A stretch of 37,559 nucleotides of DNA from Candidatus Aenigmatarchaeota archaeon. Its GTDB lineage: Archaea; Aenigmatarchaeota; Aenigmatarchaeia; QMZP01. The DNA lies in the NCBI GenBank assembly GCA_017609145.1, contig JAFCEM010000001.1:1-37559 (forward strand), in the 5' to 3' direction. The translations under genes were made by a program, and so were the position numbers. Position 1 is the stretch's first letter. Every line of letters begins with the position of its first letter. The notes beneath the pieces are model-generated. The model ran no database searches and was not told where the DNA came from. It was given only the letters and a program-made list of their open reading frames with translations. Shown here one piece after another: positions 21,357 through 29,339 of the stretch.

Positions 21357-21701
21357 TTAGAATGCATTAACAACACTATCGAAAATTCTTTTTGCTTTTG
21401 TTCGCTGGAGTTTAATTCCAAACAGTTTATTCATACTTTCTATTTCGGTGTAGACTACATGTTTGCTGGGAATATAGTTCCCCTTGTAATGTGTATTGAA
21501 AAATCTTTCTACACTTCCATATATTTCTTCCGGATTCACTTCGCCCGTTGATAAAAGACTATATAGAAATTTCTCTCTGGCAACGATTTGGTAATCTATC
21601 GGGTCATCAATTGCATCTAAATTCTCACAAAGCGCTTTATAGCGCCTGTACATTGCTTCAGCCAATATTTTCTCATCTCTGGTTAATGTTATTTCTTTCA
21701 T
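21357..21701 (-). CDS. Hypothetical helical protein, second gene of a two-gene module
   Basis: A 114-residue all-helical soluble protein (ITLTRDEKILAEAMYRRYKA; a later segment with YGSVERFFNTHYKGNYIPSK). Its ATG follows the upstream gene's TGA with no gap, so the pair is translationally coupled. Codon use is more AT-rich than in the housekeeping genes around, which hints at transfer. Family not recognised. Confidence 0.65.
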   Translation of the reverse strand: MKEITLTRDEKILAEAMYRRYKALCENLDAIDDPIDYQIVAREKFLYSLLSTGEVNPEEIYGSVERFFNTHYKGNYIPSKHVVYTEIESMNKLFGIKLQRTKAKRIFDSVVNAF

Positions 21702-21956
21702 TCAAAACACCCTTTTCTGAATCCCCCTATAAATCCGGTCAGCTTCTCCATAATCGCCTCTTAACATTGCCCTTAAAAAATCATTTGCAACCTCAACTCT
21801 TTTGTCTTCTGTTAAATTCGGCAGAGCAAATTCTATTCCATTTATTTTCATTGCGTTTGTTAGGTCCTCTGTTTCTCTCAATTTTTTAAAATAAAGTTTT
21901 ATCTCTCCACATGGCAACTGTTTTCCACCACTTGCATAGTCTTTTCCTAATATCAT
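21702..21956 (-). CDS. Hypothetical protein, first gene of a two-gene module
   Basis: An 84-residue product beginning MILGKDYASGGKQLPCGEIK, with a C-terminal helical part (VEVANDFLRAMLRGDYGEAD). ATG at 21956 is preferred over a GTG three codons upstream because the TATA box CTTTATAAATCC (21983-21994) is suitably placed. Forms a tight pair with the next gene; the small, coupled, AT-rich format is compatible with a toxin-antitoxin or mobile regulatory unit, but no diagnostic motif supports that. Confidence 0.6.
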   Translation of the reverse strand: MILGKDYASGGKQLPCGEIKLYFKKLRETEDLTNAMKINGIEFALPNLTEDKRVEVANDFLRAMLRGDYGEADRIYRGIQKRVF

Positions 21957-22049
21957 ATTAATCACTGATAAATAGTGACATTTTAGGATTTATAAAGCTT
22001 TCGGTGAGGTAAAAATGGGCGTTAACTGCTGGTTTTGTTTTTTGTAAAA

Positions 22050-22715
22050 TCAGATGAAAACCCGTATGTCCGCTGCGATGCAGTGTTTGTCGTCTATGAA
22101 AAGGGGGTTGATGTCAAGCTCCCTTATGGGCTTTTTGGTTTTCTGGAGCTTCCACATCATTCTCGATATGCTGAGCAGGCAGTTTTCAAGGGCCTTCATG
22201 TCCACTTTTTTCTGCCCCCGTGCCCCTGCAAGCAGGGGGTAACCCTTTATGCCTGAAATCATGTACCTTGCATCCTTCTTCTTTATGGGCACTATGCCGA
22301 AAGAAACGTCCTTCATGACCTCGACGAATATGCCACCGAGACCGAACATTATCACGGGCCCGAACTGCGGGTCCTGCTTGCCGCCGATTATTACCTCGCG
22401 GATTCCGGAACCCGATACCATCTCCTGTACTATAACACCCCTTATGTCCGCCTTTGGCTTGTGTTTCTTCGCATTCTTTAGTATGCGCGCAAAGGCCTTC
22501 CTCAGCTGGAAGACGTCCTCCACGCCGAGTGCAAGGACACCGGCGTCTGTCTTGTGTATTATGTCCGGGGAAGAAACCTTCATGACAACAGGGTAGCCGA
22601 TTTTCTTCGCGCAGGCGGCGGCCTCAGCTTCTGTCCTTGCCAGCATGTGCCTGGCAACGGGCACGCCAAAGCTTCCGAGGAGCTTCGCGGCCTCAAGGTC
22701 GTCCATCTTTTTCAT
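22050..22715 (-). CDS. acdB: Acyl-CoA/acetyl-CoA synthetase (ADP-forming) beta subunit
   Basis: An ATP-grasp subunit that converts acyl-CoA, ADP and phosphate to acid, CoA and ATP, the main substrate-level phosphorylation step in fermentative archaea. It shows YPVVMKVSSPDIIHKTDAGV, GVIVQEMVSGSGIREVIIGG, DPQFGPVIMFGLGGIFVEV and ELDINPLFIDD. At 221 residues it matches the separate beta subunit; the alpha (CoA-binding) subunit must be elsewhere. It faces the rhomboid gene divergently over 57 bases. Confidence 0.92.
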   Translation of the reverse strand: MKKMDDLEAAKLLGSFGVPVARHMLARTEAEAAACAKKIGYPVVMKVSSPDIIHKTDAGVLALGVEDVFQLRKAFARILKNAKKHKPKADIRGVIVQEMVSGSGIREVIIGGKQDPQFGPVIMFGLGGIFVEVMKDVSFGIVPIKKKDARYMISGIKGYPLLAGARGQKKVDMKALENCLLSISRMMWKLQKTKKPIRELDINPLFIDDKHCIAADIRVFI

Positions 22716-22772
22716 GATTAATATTATGCCTCCTGATAGTTAAATTTAAATCCGCCATGAAAAAATTTAATC

Positions 22773-23555
22773 ATGAAAACCATGAAGTCCAGGAAGATCA
22801 TAGTCTCCAGAGGCAGGAAAGGCAACATGCTTACATGGTACCTTATAACCATCAATGTTGTCGCCTTTCTTATCGTGTTTTCGATGCCCGAGGCGGCTCG
22901 CGAAGCGGTGTTCCAGAACTTCTCGTTCTCCATGGCGAGCACAGGGCAGATATGGAGATGGCTGACATCTCTGTTCCTGCATGTGAGCGCATCACACCTG
23001 TTCTTCAATATGCTGGGATTGTACTTTTTCGGTAAGATTGCCGAGAAAGAGCTCCCGAGAAGTTGGTTCCTTTCGCTTTACTTCGTGGGCGGACTGCTTG
23101 GAAATTTCATCTTCGGTGTCACTGACCCGGGGCTTGTTGCCGGGGCATCGGGTTGTGTTTTTGCGATAATGGGAGCTGCCATGCTGCTGAACCCGATAAA
23201 GAAGACGCACTTCTATGTAATACCACTGCCTATTGGCATTGTTGCCATAATATTCGTCCTGACAGAAGTCTTTGTTGCATACTTTGACGCCACACTCGGC
23301 GGCGTAGCACACATGGCGCACCTTGGCGGGCTCCTGACCGGTACCGTATTCGCATTCTTCTATGACGTGCGGCGCGCAATGAAGGGCAGCATGGTACTTG
23401 GTGTCTGCATACTGCTGCTGTTGTTCCTCGGTCCTGTATTCGGGCTGATAGCCGGGATAGGCGTAATCATACTCAACACAATAGATGCCATAATAGGTTT
23501 CTTTCTCTATGGCCTGGCCTCTCTACTTTCATTCATGTGGGTATTTCTGCTATAA
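22773..23555 (+). CDS. Rhomboid intramembrane serine protease
   Basis: Cleaves transmembrane substrates within the lipid bilayer. Six or more membrane helices in 260 residues. The catalytic Ser126 lies in GASG and His183 in AHMAHLGG; the oxyanion-side H75 and N79 occur in SHLFFNMLG. N-terminal 20 residues are strongly basic. Extra hydrophobic helices at the C-terminus (about 198-260) extend beyond the six-helix core. Start at 22773 follows an AT-rich TTAAATTTAAAT promoter element. Confidence 0.92.
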   Translation: MKTMKSRKIIVSRGRKGNMLTWYLITINVVAFLIVFSMPEAAREAVFQNFSFSMASTGQIWRWLTSLFLHVSASHLFFNMLGLYFFGKIAEKELPRSWFLSLYFVGGLLGNFIFGVTDPGLVAGASGCVFAIMGAAMLLNPIKKTHFYVIPLPIGIVAIIFVLTEVFVAYFDATLGGVAHMAHLGGLLTGTVFAFFYDVRRAMKGSMVLGVCILLLLFLGPVFGLIAGIGVIILNTIDAIIGFFLYGLASLLSFMWVFLL

Positions 23556-23580
23556 AGAAAAAGAAGGGAGGTGAAAAAAA

Positions 23581-24762
23581 TCACCTTCCGACTATTGGTA
23601 CGCCCAGTTCCTGTGAGTAATCTTTTCTGACTTCCTCTTTCTGCGCGACAGGCCCCAAAATGTAGGGGGACTTTATTCCGGTCATTATTGTTATGACCCG
23701 CAGCTTGCTTCCGAATGCAGGGTCAATCCTTGCCCCCCAGATTACCTGCGCGTCAGGGTCGAGCTGCTTCGAGACGTATTCCCCTATGAGGTTTATCTCG
23801 TCCAGCTTCAGGTTGTCGCCGCCGGTTATGTGTATAAGGGCGCCTGTGCCACCTTCATAGCTCACCTCGAGAAGGGGGTTTGTCATTGCTTTCATTACAG
23901 CCTCTTCTGCCCTGTTTTTGGTGTCGGACTCGCCAAAACCAACCGATGCCACGCCGCCCGAATGCATTATCGTCTTTACGTCGGCATAGTCCAGGTTGAC
24001 CAGCGAGGGCTGTGATATCGTCTCTGTCACACCCTTTATCGTTGTCGCTATCAGGTTGTCCGCAACACCAAAGGCCTGTTGTAGCGGCAGGTCGCCGGCT
24101 ATTTTCAGCAGCTTGTCATTCTCTATGACAATCACTGTGTCGCATACCTGCCTGAGCTGGTACAGCCCGTCCTCGGCCTTGCCTATCCTTGCACCTTCTA
24201 TTTTGAACGGCATTGTGACGCATCCTATGACAATCGCGCCCATATCCTTCGCTATTTCTGCTATCAGCGGAGAAGCTCCGGTGCCCGTGCCGCCACCGAG
24301 ACCTGCTGTTATGAACAGCATATCCACGTCCTTGAGTGCGTTTCTTATTTCCCTTTCGCTTTCCTGGGTTGCCCTCCTTCCTATATCAGGATATCCTCCT
24401 GCACCGAGCCCCTTCGTAAGCTCCTTGCCTATCATTATCTTCTTGTGGCTGTTTGTCACAGACAGATGCTTTACATCAGTGTTTATTGCAATTGTCTGGG
24501 CTCCCTTTACGTTCATATCAGTCAGTCTTTTTACGCTGTTGTTTCCTGCACCCCCGCATCCCATGACGCATATCTTCGCTTCCTTGACATCCATACCGAA
24601 TTCCTTTTGTATTTCGCTGATTTCTTCATGGTGCTGGACGGGCTCCTGAACGACGGGTTGAGCCTGTGTATGGGGCGCCTGTTCAACGGTCCTTTCGCTT
24701 TCGATGGGTTCGCCGTACTCGTTGAAAGACCTGTCAAAAGCTTTCTGAACCAAAGATTCCAT
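23581..24762 (-). CDS. ftsZ: Cell division GTPase FtsZ
   Basis: Tubulin-like GTPase that forms the division ring. It shows GCGGAGNNSV (68-77), NTD, the tubulin signature GLGGGTGTG (154-162) followed by ASPL, and the T7 loop NLDYADVKTIM. Of 393 residues, the first 55 are a disordered Gln/Glu/His-rich tail; the C-terminus ends soon after the core without the usual long linker. So the flexible extension is N-terminal, as in some archaeal FtsZs. A very strong ribosome site precedes the ATG. Which archaeal FtsZ class (1 or 2) needs a tree. Confidence 0.95.
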   Translation of the reverse strand: MESLVQKAFDRSFNEYGEPIESERTVEQAPHTQAQPVVQEPVQHHEEISEIQKEFGMDVKEAKICVMGCGGAGNNSVKRLTDMNVKGAQTIAINTDVKHLSVTNSHKKIMIGKELTKGLGAGGYPDIGRRATQESEREIRNALKDVDMLFITAGLGGGTGTGASPLIAEIAKDMGAIVIGCVTMPFKIEGARIGKAEDGLYQLRQVCDTVIVIENDKLLKIAGDLPLQQAFGVADNLIATTIKGVTETISQPSLVNLDYADVKTIMHSGGVASVGFGESDTKNRAEEAVMKAMTNPLLEVSYEGGTGALIHITGGDNLKLDEINLIGEYVSKQLDPDAQVIWGARIDPAFGSKLRVITIMTGIKSPYILGPVAQKEEVRKDYSQELGVPIVGR

Positions 24763-24766
24763 ATAT

Positions 24767-24775
24767 CCACCTCCC
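24767..24775 (-). promoter_or_regulatory. Strong Shine-Dalgarno of ftsZ
   Basis: Minus-strand GGGAGGTGG ends four bases before the ATG at 24762 and closely matches the 16S anti-SD. It fixes the start and shows that ftsZ has a leadered mRNA, unlike many neighbours. Confidence 0.75.
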
Positions 24776-24985
24776 TTTTAACGCCACTCCAAAACATATA
24801 TCGGAGCAGCGAAATCTTTTTTAAACTCCTTTTTGTATTATATTCATCAGAATAAGCAAAACCACTTCAATTAATCACTTTCCCCAAAGTGACACAAAGC
24901 AAACTTCAATCCCTCAATTGAATTTGCTCTAGTTCTGTACGCCTGATTGAGTATAATGTATTTGTATTCATGATATATAAATCTA

Positions 24986-26035
24986 TCAGCCAAGAATGTT
25001 TTTTGCCGTTTGTTTTATGTCATTGAACTCATGGAATATCAAATCTTCAGCCTCTTTCTTGATAAACTCAGGCAGGCCGCACTTTGGTATATATCCAATG
25101 AGCTCAAGGAAGCCCCTACCTTTTACCTTTTTGTTTCCTATCCTGCCCTGCACTGCAAGGGGACCCTCCCAGTAGTTGACCACACCAAACAACATTTCCT
25201 GTTCCCTTACAAGCGGCTCGACATCCAGGCTTATTCCTTTGCCCGGAATCTCAATATGCCATGACAGGGGATAAGTGGCTTTTGTTCGAGGGCTTGTCCA
25301 CGTTGTTCCAGTCGGTATGAGCACGAGCCTGGAAACATTCTCTTGTTTCTCCTTTTTGTTCATTATGCACGCCATCCTGTACTTCTTTCTCCTACCGTAC
25401 TCAAAACAGAGTATGTCCGTGCCGTTGTCAAGTTGTATGGAAAACCATGTCCATTTATCCCTTTTGTATGCTACGTTTGCCCATTGGTGATCCATCCACG
25501 ACTTGCCGCTCACTTTTATATTCCTCCCGTTTATGTTTATGGTACCGTTCGTCCTGAGGTCTGTCAGGGAATAATAGTAAGTGTACCTTGGCCCGGGCAG
25601 CCTGAAAAAACCCCTGCCTCCAGTAAGCAGTGGCCTTTTCATTGATTTCATCCTGAGGTTGAGTGTACTGCTCTTCAGCCGATATTCCGAATCACCCATC
25701 TTTTCCATTACACAGTCACCGTATTTGGCAAACAGCATGGGTTTCTTGAAGTTGTTGGTGTCCGGTTTTAAGACATAGCTTATATTCGGATAACATTTCA
25801 TTCTCTTTATGTCCGAAACCATGGAATGGGTAAAAAATAAATTCCTGACCGGGAGCGGGAATTCACTTATGACAGGCAGCTTAATCCGTTTTATGTCAGC
25901 CTTGAACATTGTATTCATGAAAGCATAGCTGTTTCCTCTGTTGTCCTCAAGGTTACCGTTGAAGTACCACCACTCCACTATGTGGTTATGTTCTGATTCA
26001 TCCTGGGGGAATACAACCATTTTTAGTTCTTTCAT
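24986..26035 (-). CDS. AttH/CrtC-like lipocalin-fold protein (hydroxyneurosporene synthase family)
   Basis: A 349-residue protein of the AttH/carotenoid 1,2-hydratase family, a double lipocalin-like fold. Diagnostic strings are HNHIVEWWYFNGNL near the start, YYYSLTDLRTNGTI, the central GKSWMDHQWA, and the C-terminal YWEGPLAVQGRIG...GRGFLELIGY. The family includes bacterial carotenoid hydratases and secreted predicted hydrolases acting on lipids or terpenoids. No signal peptide is visible, so this copy is probably cytoplasmic; no carotenoid genes are nearby. The 223 bases upstream hold the ftsZ promoter region and a small CACTTT/AAAGTG hairpin. Confidence 0.85.
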   Translation of the reverse strand: MKELKMVVFPQDESEHNHIVEWWYFNGNLEDNRGNSYAFMNTMFKADIKRIKLPVISEFPLPVRNLFFTHSMVSDIKRMKCYPNISYVLKPDTNNFKKPMLFAKYGDCVMEKMGDSEYRLKSSTLNLRMKSMKRPLLTGGRGFFRLPGPRYTYYYSLTDLRTNGTININGRNIKVSGKSWMDHQWANVAYKRDKWTWFSIQLDNGTDILCFEYGRRKKYRMACIMNKKEKQENVSRLVLIPTGTTWTSPRTKATYPLSWHIEIPGKGISLDVEPLVREQEMLFGVVNYWEGPLAVQGRIGNKKVKGRGFLELIGYIPKCGLPEFIKKEAEDLIFHEFNDIKQTAKNILG

Positions 26036-26074
26036 ATATCTATATTGTCTCCGCGAAATAAAAAAATTACAAAA

Positions 26075-26084
26075 TTATTTATAG
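26075..26084 (+). promoter_or_regulatory. TATA box of aIF2 beta
   Basis: TTATTTATAG lies 21-30 bases before the ATG at 26105. It overlaps possible upstream start codons and so supports a leaderless start at MQEYKK. Confidence 0.5.
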
Positions 26085-26104
26085 ATTACCTCTCAGTATT
26101 GTTT

Positions 26105-26509
26105 ATGCAGGAATACAAAAAGCTTCTGGAAGCCGGAATGAAGAAGATAATGAAAACCGGGTCTACTGGAAGGTTTGAAGTACCCGGAGCCAGGGTTATG
26201 ATATCCGGAAGCAGGACCATATTCAACAATTTCTACGAAATAGCAAATACCCTCAGGAGGAACCCGCAGCACCTACTCAAGTTCCTGCTCAAGGAGCTGG
26301 CGACGTCCGTGGACATGCGCGAAAAGAATGTCATATTCGTAGGCAATTTCTCACAGGCACATATCGACAGGAAAATCGAGCTCTACGTGAAGAGCTATGT
26401 CCTGTGCCCGGAGTGCGGCAAGCCCGATACAAAACTGGTGAAGGAAGACAGGAACACGTTCCTCGTATGTGAGGCCTGCGGTGCGAGGCACATAGTCGCA
26501 AGGGTCTAG
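26105..26509 (+). CDS. eif2b: Translation initiation factor 2 subunit beta
   Basis: The beta subunit of aIF2, involved in initiator-tRNA binding. The 134-residue protein has an N-terminal helix (MQEYKKLLEAGMKKI), the central domain with RTIFNNFYEIANTLRR and HLLKFLLKELATS, and a C-terminal zinc ribbon with CPEC and CEAC. Length and order match archaeal aIF2 beta. The frame is open upstream, but homologues and the TATA position support the ATG at 26105. Confidence 0.94.
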   Translation: MQEYKKLLEAGMKKIMKTGSTGRFEVPGARVMISGSRTIFNNFYEIANTLRRNPQHLLKFLLKELATSVDMREKNVIFVGNFSQAHIDRKIELYVKSYVLCPECGKPDTKLVKEDRNTFLVCEACGARHIVARV

Positions 26510-26609
26510 TGCAGGACCAGCAGTTTTATAAAACGAAGGGTGCAATAAGAGAATAGCATATCAGGAAATAACTATTTCTTATATGTTAGATAGAAGGAGA
26601 AGAACACAA

Positions 26610-26780
26610 ATGGGAGATTTCAGGCATGAAAGAAAACCGTTCAGAAGGGACTCCGGCCCCCACCAGATGCACAAGGCAATATGCTCCGAGTGTGGGAAGG
26701 AATGTGAGGTTCCATTCAAGCCGACAGAAGGCAGGCCGGTTTACTGCAGAGATTGCTTCATGAAGAAGCACAAGCGTTAG
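26610..26780 (+). CDS. Small CxxC-CxxC zinc protein
   Basis: A 56-residue protein with a disordered basic N-terminus and a C-terminal zinc knuckle: HKAICSECGKECEVPFKPTE followed by GRPVYCRDCFMKKHKR. The combination CxxCGK.CEVPFKPTEGRPVYCRDC is frequent in small DPANN and CPR proteins, probably for nucleic-acid or ribosome binding; no function is established to my knowledge. AAGGAGAAG lies upstream of the ATG at 26610; an in-frame ATG at 26583 is an alternative. Confidence 0.75.
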   Translation: MGDFRHERKPFRRDSGPHQMHKAICSECGKECEVPFKPTEGRPVYCRDCFMKKHKR

Positions 26781-26926
26781 TTGCATACTAATTCTTTAGT
26801 TGCAAAGGTGGATTGTTTTTTAGTTTTAATTATATCAAACCCCGGGCGGGTCGCTAATGAGCATGTAGAATCAATGTATATCACTTTTTCGGTATCTGTA
26901 TATAATTGGATTTGCAGGCTTAAATA

Positions 26927-28570
26927 TCAGTAATCATTCATCCCGCCTCCGGGGGGAGGCGTCGGGCCGCTTTCTTCCGCCTTGCCCGCGGATATCACGT
27001 CGTCTATCCTCAGTATCATCTCAGCTGCCTCTTCGGCAGACTTAATAGCCTGGAGCTTTATCTTGAGAGGCTCGATAACTCCTGACTTCAGCATGTCCTT
27101 GGTATCGCCAGATACCACGTCCAGGCCGAACGATTTGCCACCTTTTTCGTGCTCTGATATGAGAGCAGTAAGCTTGTCAATCGGATCAAGCCCAGCATTC
27201 TCGGCAAGGCTTCTCGGGATGGATTCTATGGCATCGGCGAACGCGTTTATTGCAAGCTGCTCCTTTCCACTGAAGGTCTCGGCAAACTTCCTCACATTCT
27301 TTGAGACCTCGATTTCGGGAGCCCCGCCTCCAGGGACGAATTTCCCAAGTTCCAGAGTAGCCGAAACGTCCTTGATAGCATCCTGTAAAGCGCGCTCCAC
27401 CTCGTCGACGACGTGCTCTGTGCCACCCCTGACAAGTATGGTCACTGCCTTGGGCTTTTTGCATTTCTCCACGAAAACCATCTCGTCACCTGCGATCTTC
27501 TTTTCATAGACAAGCCCCGCATACCCGAGGTCTTCCTTTGACAACTCCTTGATGTTACTGACTATTTTGGCTCCAGTGGATTTTGAGAGGGCCTTCATGT
27601 CAGATTCACTGGCTCTCCTGATAGCGAGTATCCCGGCCTTCGCGAGATAGTGTTGTGGGAGGTCGTCTATGCCCTTCTGGCAGAAAAGCACATTTGCGCC
27701 GGAGTCTATAACTTTCTGGGCCATGTCCTTAAGGGACCTCTCCTCCGCGTCCAGGAAAGACTGCAACTTCTCCGGTGTGTCAATGTCAATCTTGGAATCT
27801 ATCTCTGTCTTCTTGATCTCGAACTCAGAATTAACCAGAGCAATCCTTGCGTTCTCCACCCTCTTCGGCATGGCGGAGTGCACAACCTCCTTATCAATGA
27901 CCACACCCTCCACGAGTTCGGTGTCGCTTATGGAACCTCCCTGTTTCTTCTTTATCCTTATGTCCAATGCGTCAACCGAAACCTTGCCATCCTTTGCTTC
28001 GGCGACCATTTTTACGGCTTTCACAGCGACTGCGGCAAGCTCCTTGGACGCCTTCTCAGCAGACTTCCCTGTCATGGCAGTCCCCGCAATCTGCTCAAGC
28101 TTTTCATCATCATCGACAGAAACATCAATCCCCATTTCCTGGAGAATCTGAATGGATTTCTCTTTCGCCGCCCTGTAACCCTTGGTTATTACAGTCGGGT
28201 GTATGTTCTGGGCAATGAGTTCTCCGGCATTCTTAAGTAGCTCCCCGGCTATTACGACGGCTGTGGTTGTCCCGTCGCCAACCTCCTCGTCCTGGGTCTT
28301 GGCGACCTCGACCATCATCTTCGCCGCCGGATGCTCAATCTGCATCTGGTCAAGTATGGTGGCCCCGTCGTTTGTTATGACTATGTCGCCAATGGAATCG
28401 ATAAGCATCTTGTCCATGCCTTTCGGGCCAAGCGTTGTCCTGACGGCATCGGCGACCGCCTTTGCCGCTGCTATATTGTTTCCCTGCGCATCCCTTCCCC
28501 TGCTGCGCATGGCACTCTCCGACAATATGAATATTGGCTGTGCTCCCAGCTGAGCAACCTTGTTCGACAT
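26927..28570 (-). CDS. thsA: Thermosome subunit (group II chaperonin)
   Basis: ATP-driven double-ring folding chamber of archaea. Signatures among 547 residues: [41 protein letters not shown] (about 97-111), [10 protein letters not shown], the GGGAPEIE segment, and the C-terminal Gly/Pro tail [13 protein letters not shown] replacing the GGM repeat. It is preceded by a very strong Shine-Dalgarno overlapping the stop of the regulator gene, so regulator and chaperonin form an operon, adjacent to the divergent hsp20-dnaK cluster. Confidence 0.97.
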   Translation of the reverse strand: MSNKVAQLGAQPIFILSESAMRSRGRDAQGNNIAAAKAVADAVRTTLGPKGMDKMLIDSIGDIVITNDGATILDQMQIEHPAAKMMVEVAKTQDEEVGDGTTTAVVIAGELLKNAGELIAQNIHPTVITKGYRAAKEKSIQILQEMGIDVSVDDDEKLEQIAGTAMTGKSAEKASKELAAVAVKAVKMVAEAKDGKVSVDALDIRIKKKQGGSISDTELVEGVVIDKEVVHSAMPKRVENARIALVNSEFEIKKTEIDSKIDIDTPEKLQSFLDAEERSLKDMAQKVIDSGANVLFCQKGIDDLPQHYLAKAGILAIRRASESDMKALSKSTGAKIVSNIKELSKEDLGYAGLVYEKKIAGDEMVFVEKCKKPKAVTILVRGGTEHVVDEVERALQDAIKDVSATLELGKFVPGGGAPEIEVSKNVRKFAETFSGKEQLAINAFADAIESIPRSLAENAGLDPIDKLTALISEHEKGGKSFGLDVVSGDTKDMLKSGVIEPLKIKLQAIKSAEEAAEMILRIDDVISAGKAEESGPTPPPGGGMNDY

Positions 28571-28574
28571 GAAA

Positions 28575-28583
28575 CCACCTCCT
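28575..28583 (-). promoter_or_regulatory. Shine-Dalgarno of the thermosome gene overlapping the regulator stop
   Basis: Minus-strand AGGAGGTGG starts within the TAG stop of the winged-helix gene and ends four bases before the thermosome ATG. Stop and ribosome site are fused, implying coupled translation from one mRNA. Confidence 0.8.
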
Positions 28584-28998
28584 AAATAATATCTCTTTTT
28601 TCCCTTACAGGAAGCATGAATTCCCTGTCAATATCTTCCGCTATCTCCCTAATGGACTTCATCACCCTTTCCAGATCAAGTTCAATCTCGTCCACAACCT
28701 TCCGGAGACTCCTCATCCTGAGTTCGAACATTCCATCTTCCTTTATAATAAGACCTGAGTTTATCATTGTCTTGATATGGTGTATGACTGCGGTCCTGCT
28801 GACGTTTACCTTCTCTGAAAGATCTTCTGCGCTTATGCCGCTGTTCTTTGCCTTTAGTATGCTCTTGAATATTTTCAGGCCTGTCTTTTCTTTATCCCTT
28901 TTACCCAAAAGGCCCAAAGAGCTGCAGAACCATTCAATATCGTTTTCCATATCTTTTTCAACGGGCTGTCTCAAAGAACGTACTGTTATCTGTTTCAT
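28582..28998 (-). CDS. Winged-helix regulator upstream of the thermosome, candidate heat-shock repressor
   Basis: A 138-residue DNA-binding protein. The winged helix-turn-helix reads [20 protein letters not shown] (recognition helix [13 protein letters not shown]) with wing KEDGMFELR. It is followed by a long helix ([20 protein letters not shown]) that probably dimerises, ending in a basic tail. ArsR/MarR-like in outline and comparable in context to the Pyrococcus heat-shock regulator Phr, though not clearly its orthologue. It is the first gene of the thermosome operon, with a TATA box at leaderless distance; autoregulation by binding near 29.02 kb is inferred. Confidence 0.82.
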   Translation of the reverse strand: MKQITVRSLRQPVEKDMENDIEWFCSSLGLLGKRDKEKTGLKIFKSILKAKNSGISAEDLSEKVNVSRTAVIHHIKTMINSGLIIKEDGMFELRMRSLRKVVDEIELDLERVMKSIREIAEDIDREFMLPVREKRDII

Positions 28999-29018
28999 GA
29001 TAATATATTGGAGCGTAA

Positions 29019-29031
29019 TCTTTAAATATTT
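29019..29031 (-). promoter_or_regulatory. TATA box of the regulator-thermosome operon
   Basis: Minus-strand AAAATATTTAAAG lies 21-33 bases before the ATG at 28998. The TATA box is embedded in very AT-rich DNA, a natural place for a repressor to block TBP. Confidence 0.55.
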
Positions 29032-29135
29032 TAACTATTAATATAATATCTGAAATAGTCAGTAAATATCCAAAATGTGCATGTGAGTAGTGCATTATGT
29101 ATGAATGTCGACTGTAATAACACTCCTAGGGCGTT

Positions 29136-29240
29136 CGTACATAAACAAATACCCGTAGATGCTGCAGGAAAGGAGGCCAAACCCCTCTGGAGGTTATCCA
29201 GCTTAAGATGTTGGTCTTGGCGGCCTGTAGTACGTTTCTC
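29136..29240 (+). ncRNA. Candidate structured RNA or hsp20 leader element
   Basis: In the 341-base gap between the regulator and hsp20, three nested complementary pairs fold into one long hairpin: CTGCAGG (29162-29168) with CCTGTAG (29224-29230), GGCCAA (29175-29180) with TTGGTC (29211-29216), and CTGGA (29187-29191) with TCCAG (29197-29201) around loop GGTTA. CGTAC (29136-29140) and GTACG (29230-29234) may close it. This is GC-richer than the flanks and has no open frame. It could be a free small RNA or a thermosensing or regulatory leader of hsp20. Confidence 0.4.
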
Positions 29241-29266
29241 AGGAATGTAAAACAGGAGGATTGCTT

Positions 29267-29290
29267 TCAGGTGTTTGGTTATTCACCTGA
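29267..29290. repeat. Inverted repeat TCAGGTG-N10-CACCTGA upstream of hsp20
   Basis: Perfect seven-base arms (29267-29273 and 29284-29290) around a ten-base spacer, 50-73 bases before the hsp20 ATG; outer bases extend pairing with a G-U. Possible operator for the adjacent winged-helix regulator, or a second hairpin in the hsp20 leader. Confidence 0.5.
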
Positions 29291-29325
29291 GACAGCTTTG
29301 GCGTCGCGGGTATGATTTAAAATAT

Positions 29326-29333
29326 GGAGGTGG
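29326..29333 (+). promoter_or_regulatory. Shine-Dalgarno of hsp20
   Basis: GGAGGTGG ends six bases before the ATG at 29340. A TATA-like TTTAAAATATGG directly in front of it is too close to yield a leader containing this site, so transcription likely starts further upstream and the hairpins lie in the 5' leader. Confidence 0.7.
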
Positions 29334-29339
29334 ATTGAA

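Noticed and set aside
23996..24649. 217-codon plus-strand frame in ftsZ
   Set aside because: Antisense shadow of ftsZ with Ser/Pro/Ile-rich composition and no start signals.
27650..28240. 196-codon plus-strand frame inside the thermosome gene
   Set aside because: Antisense shadow of a highly conserved coding sequence; rich in Leu/Cys/His as expected for an antisense frame.
29312..29323. TATA-like TTTAAAATATGG as the hsp20 promoter
   Set aside because: It is so close to the ATG that the mRNA would lack the strong Shine-Dalgarno at 29326-29333; probably part of the leader.
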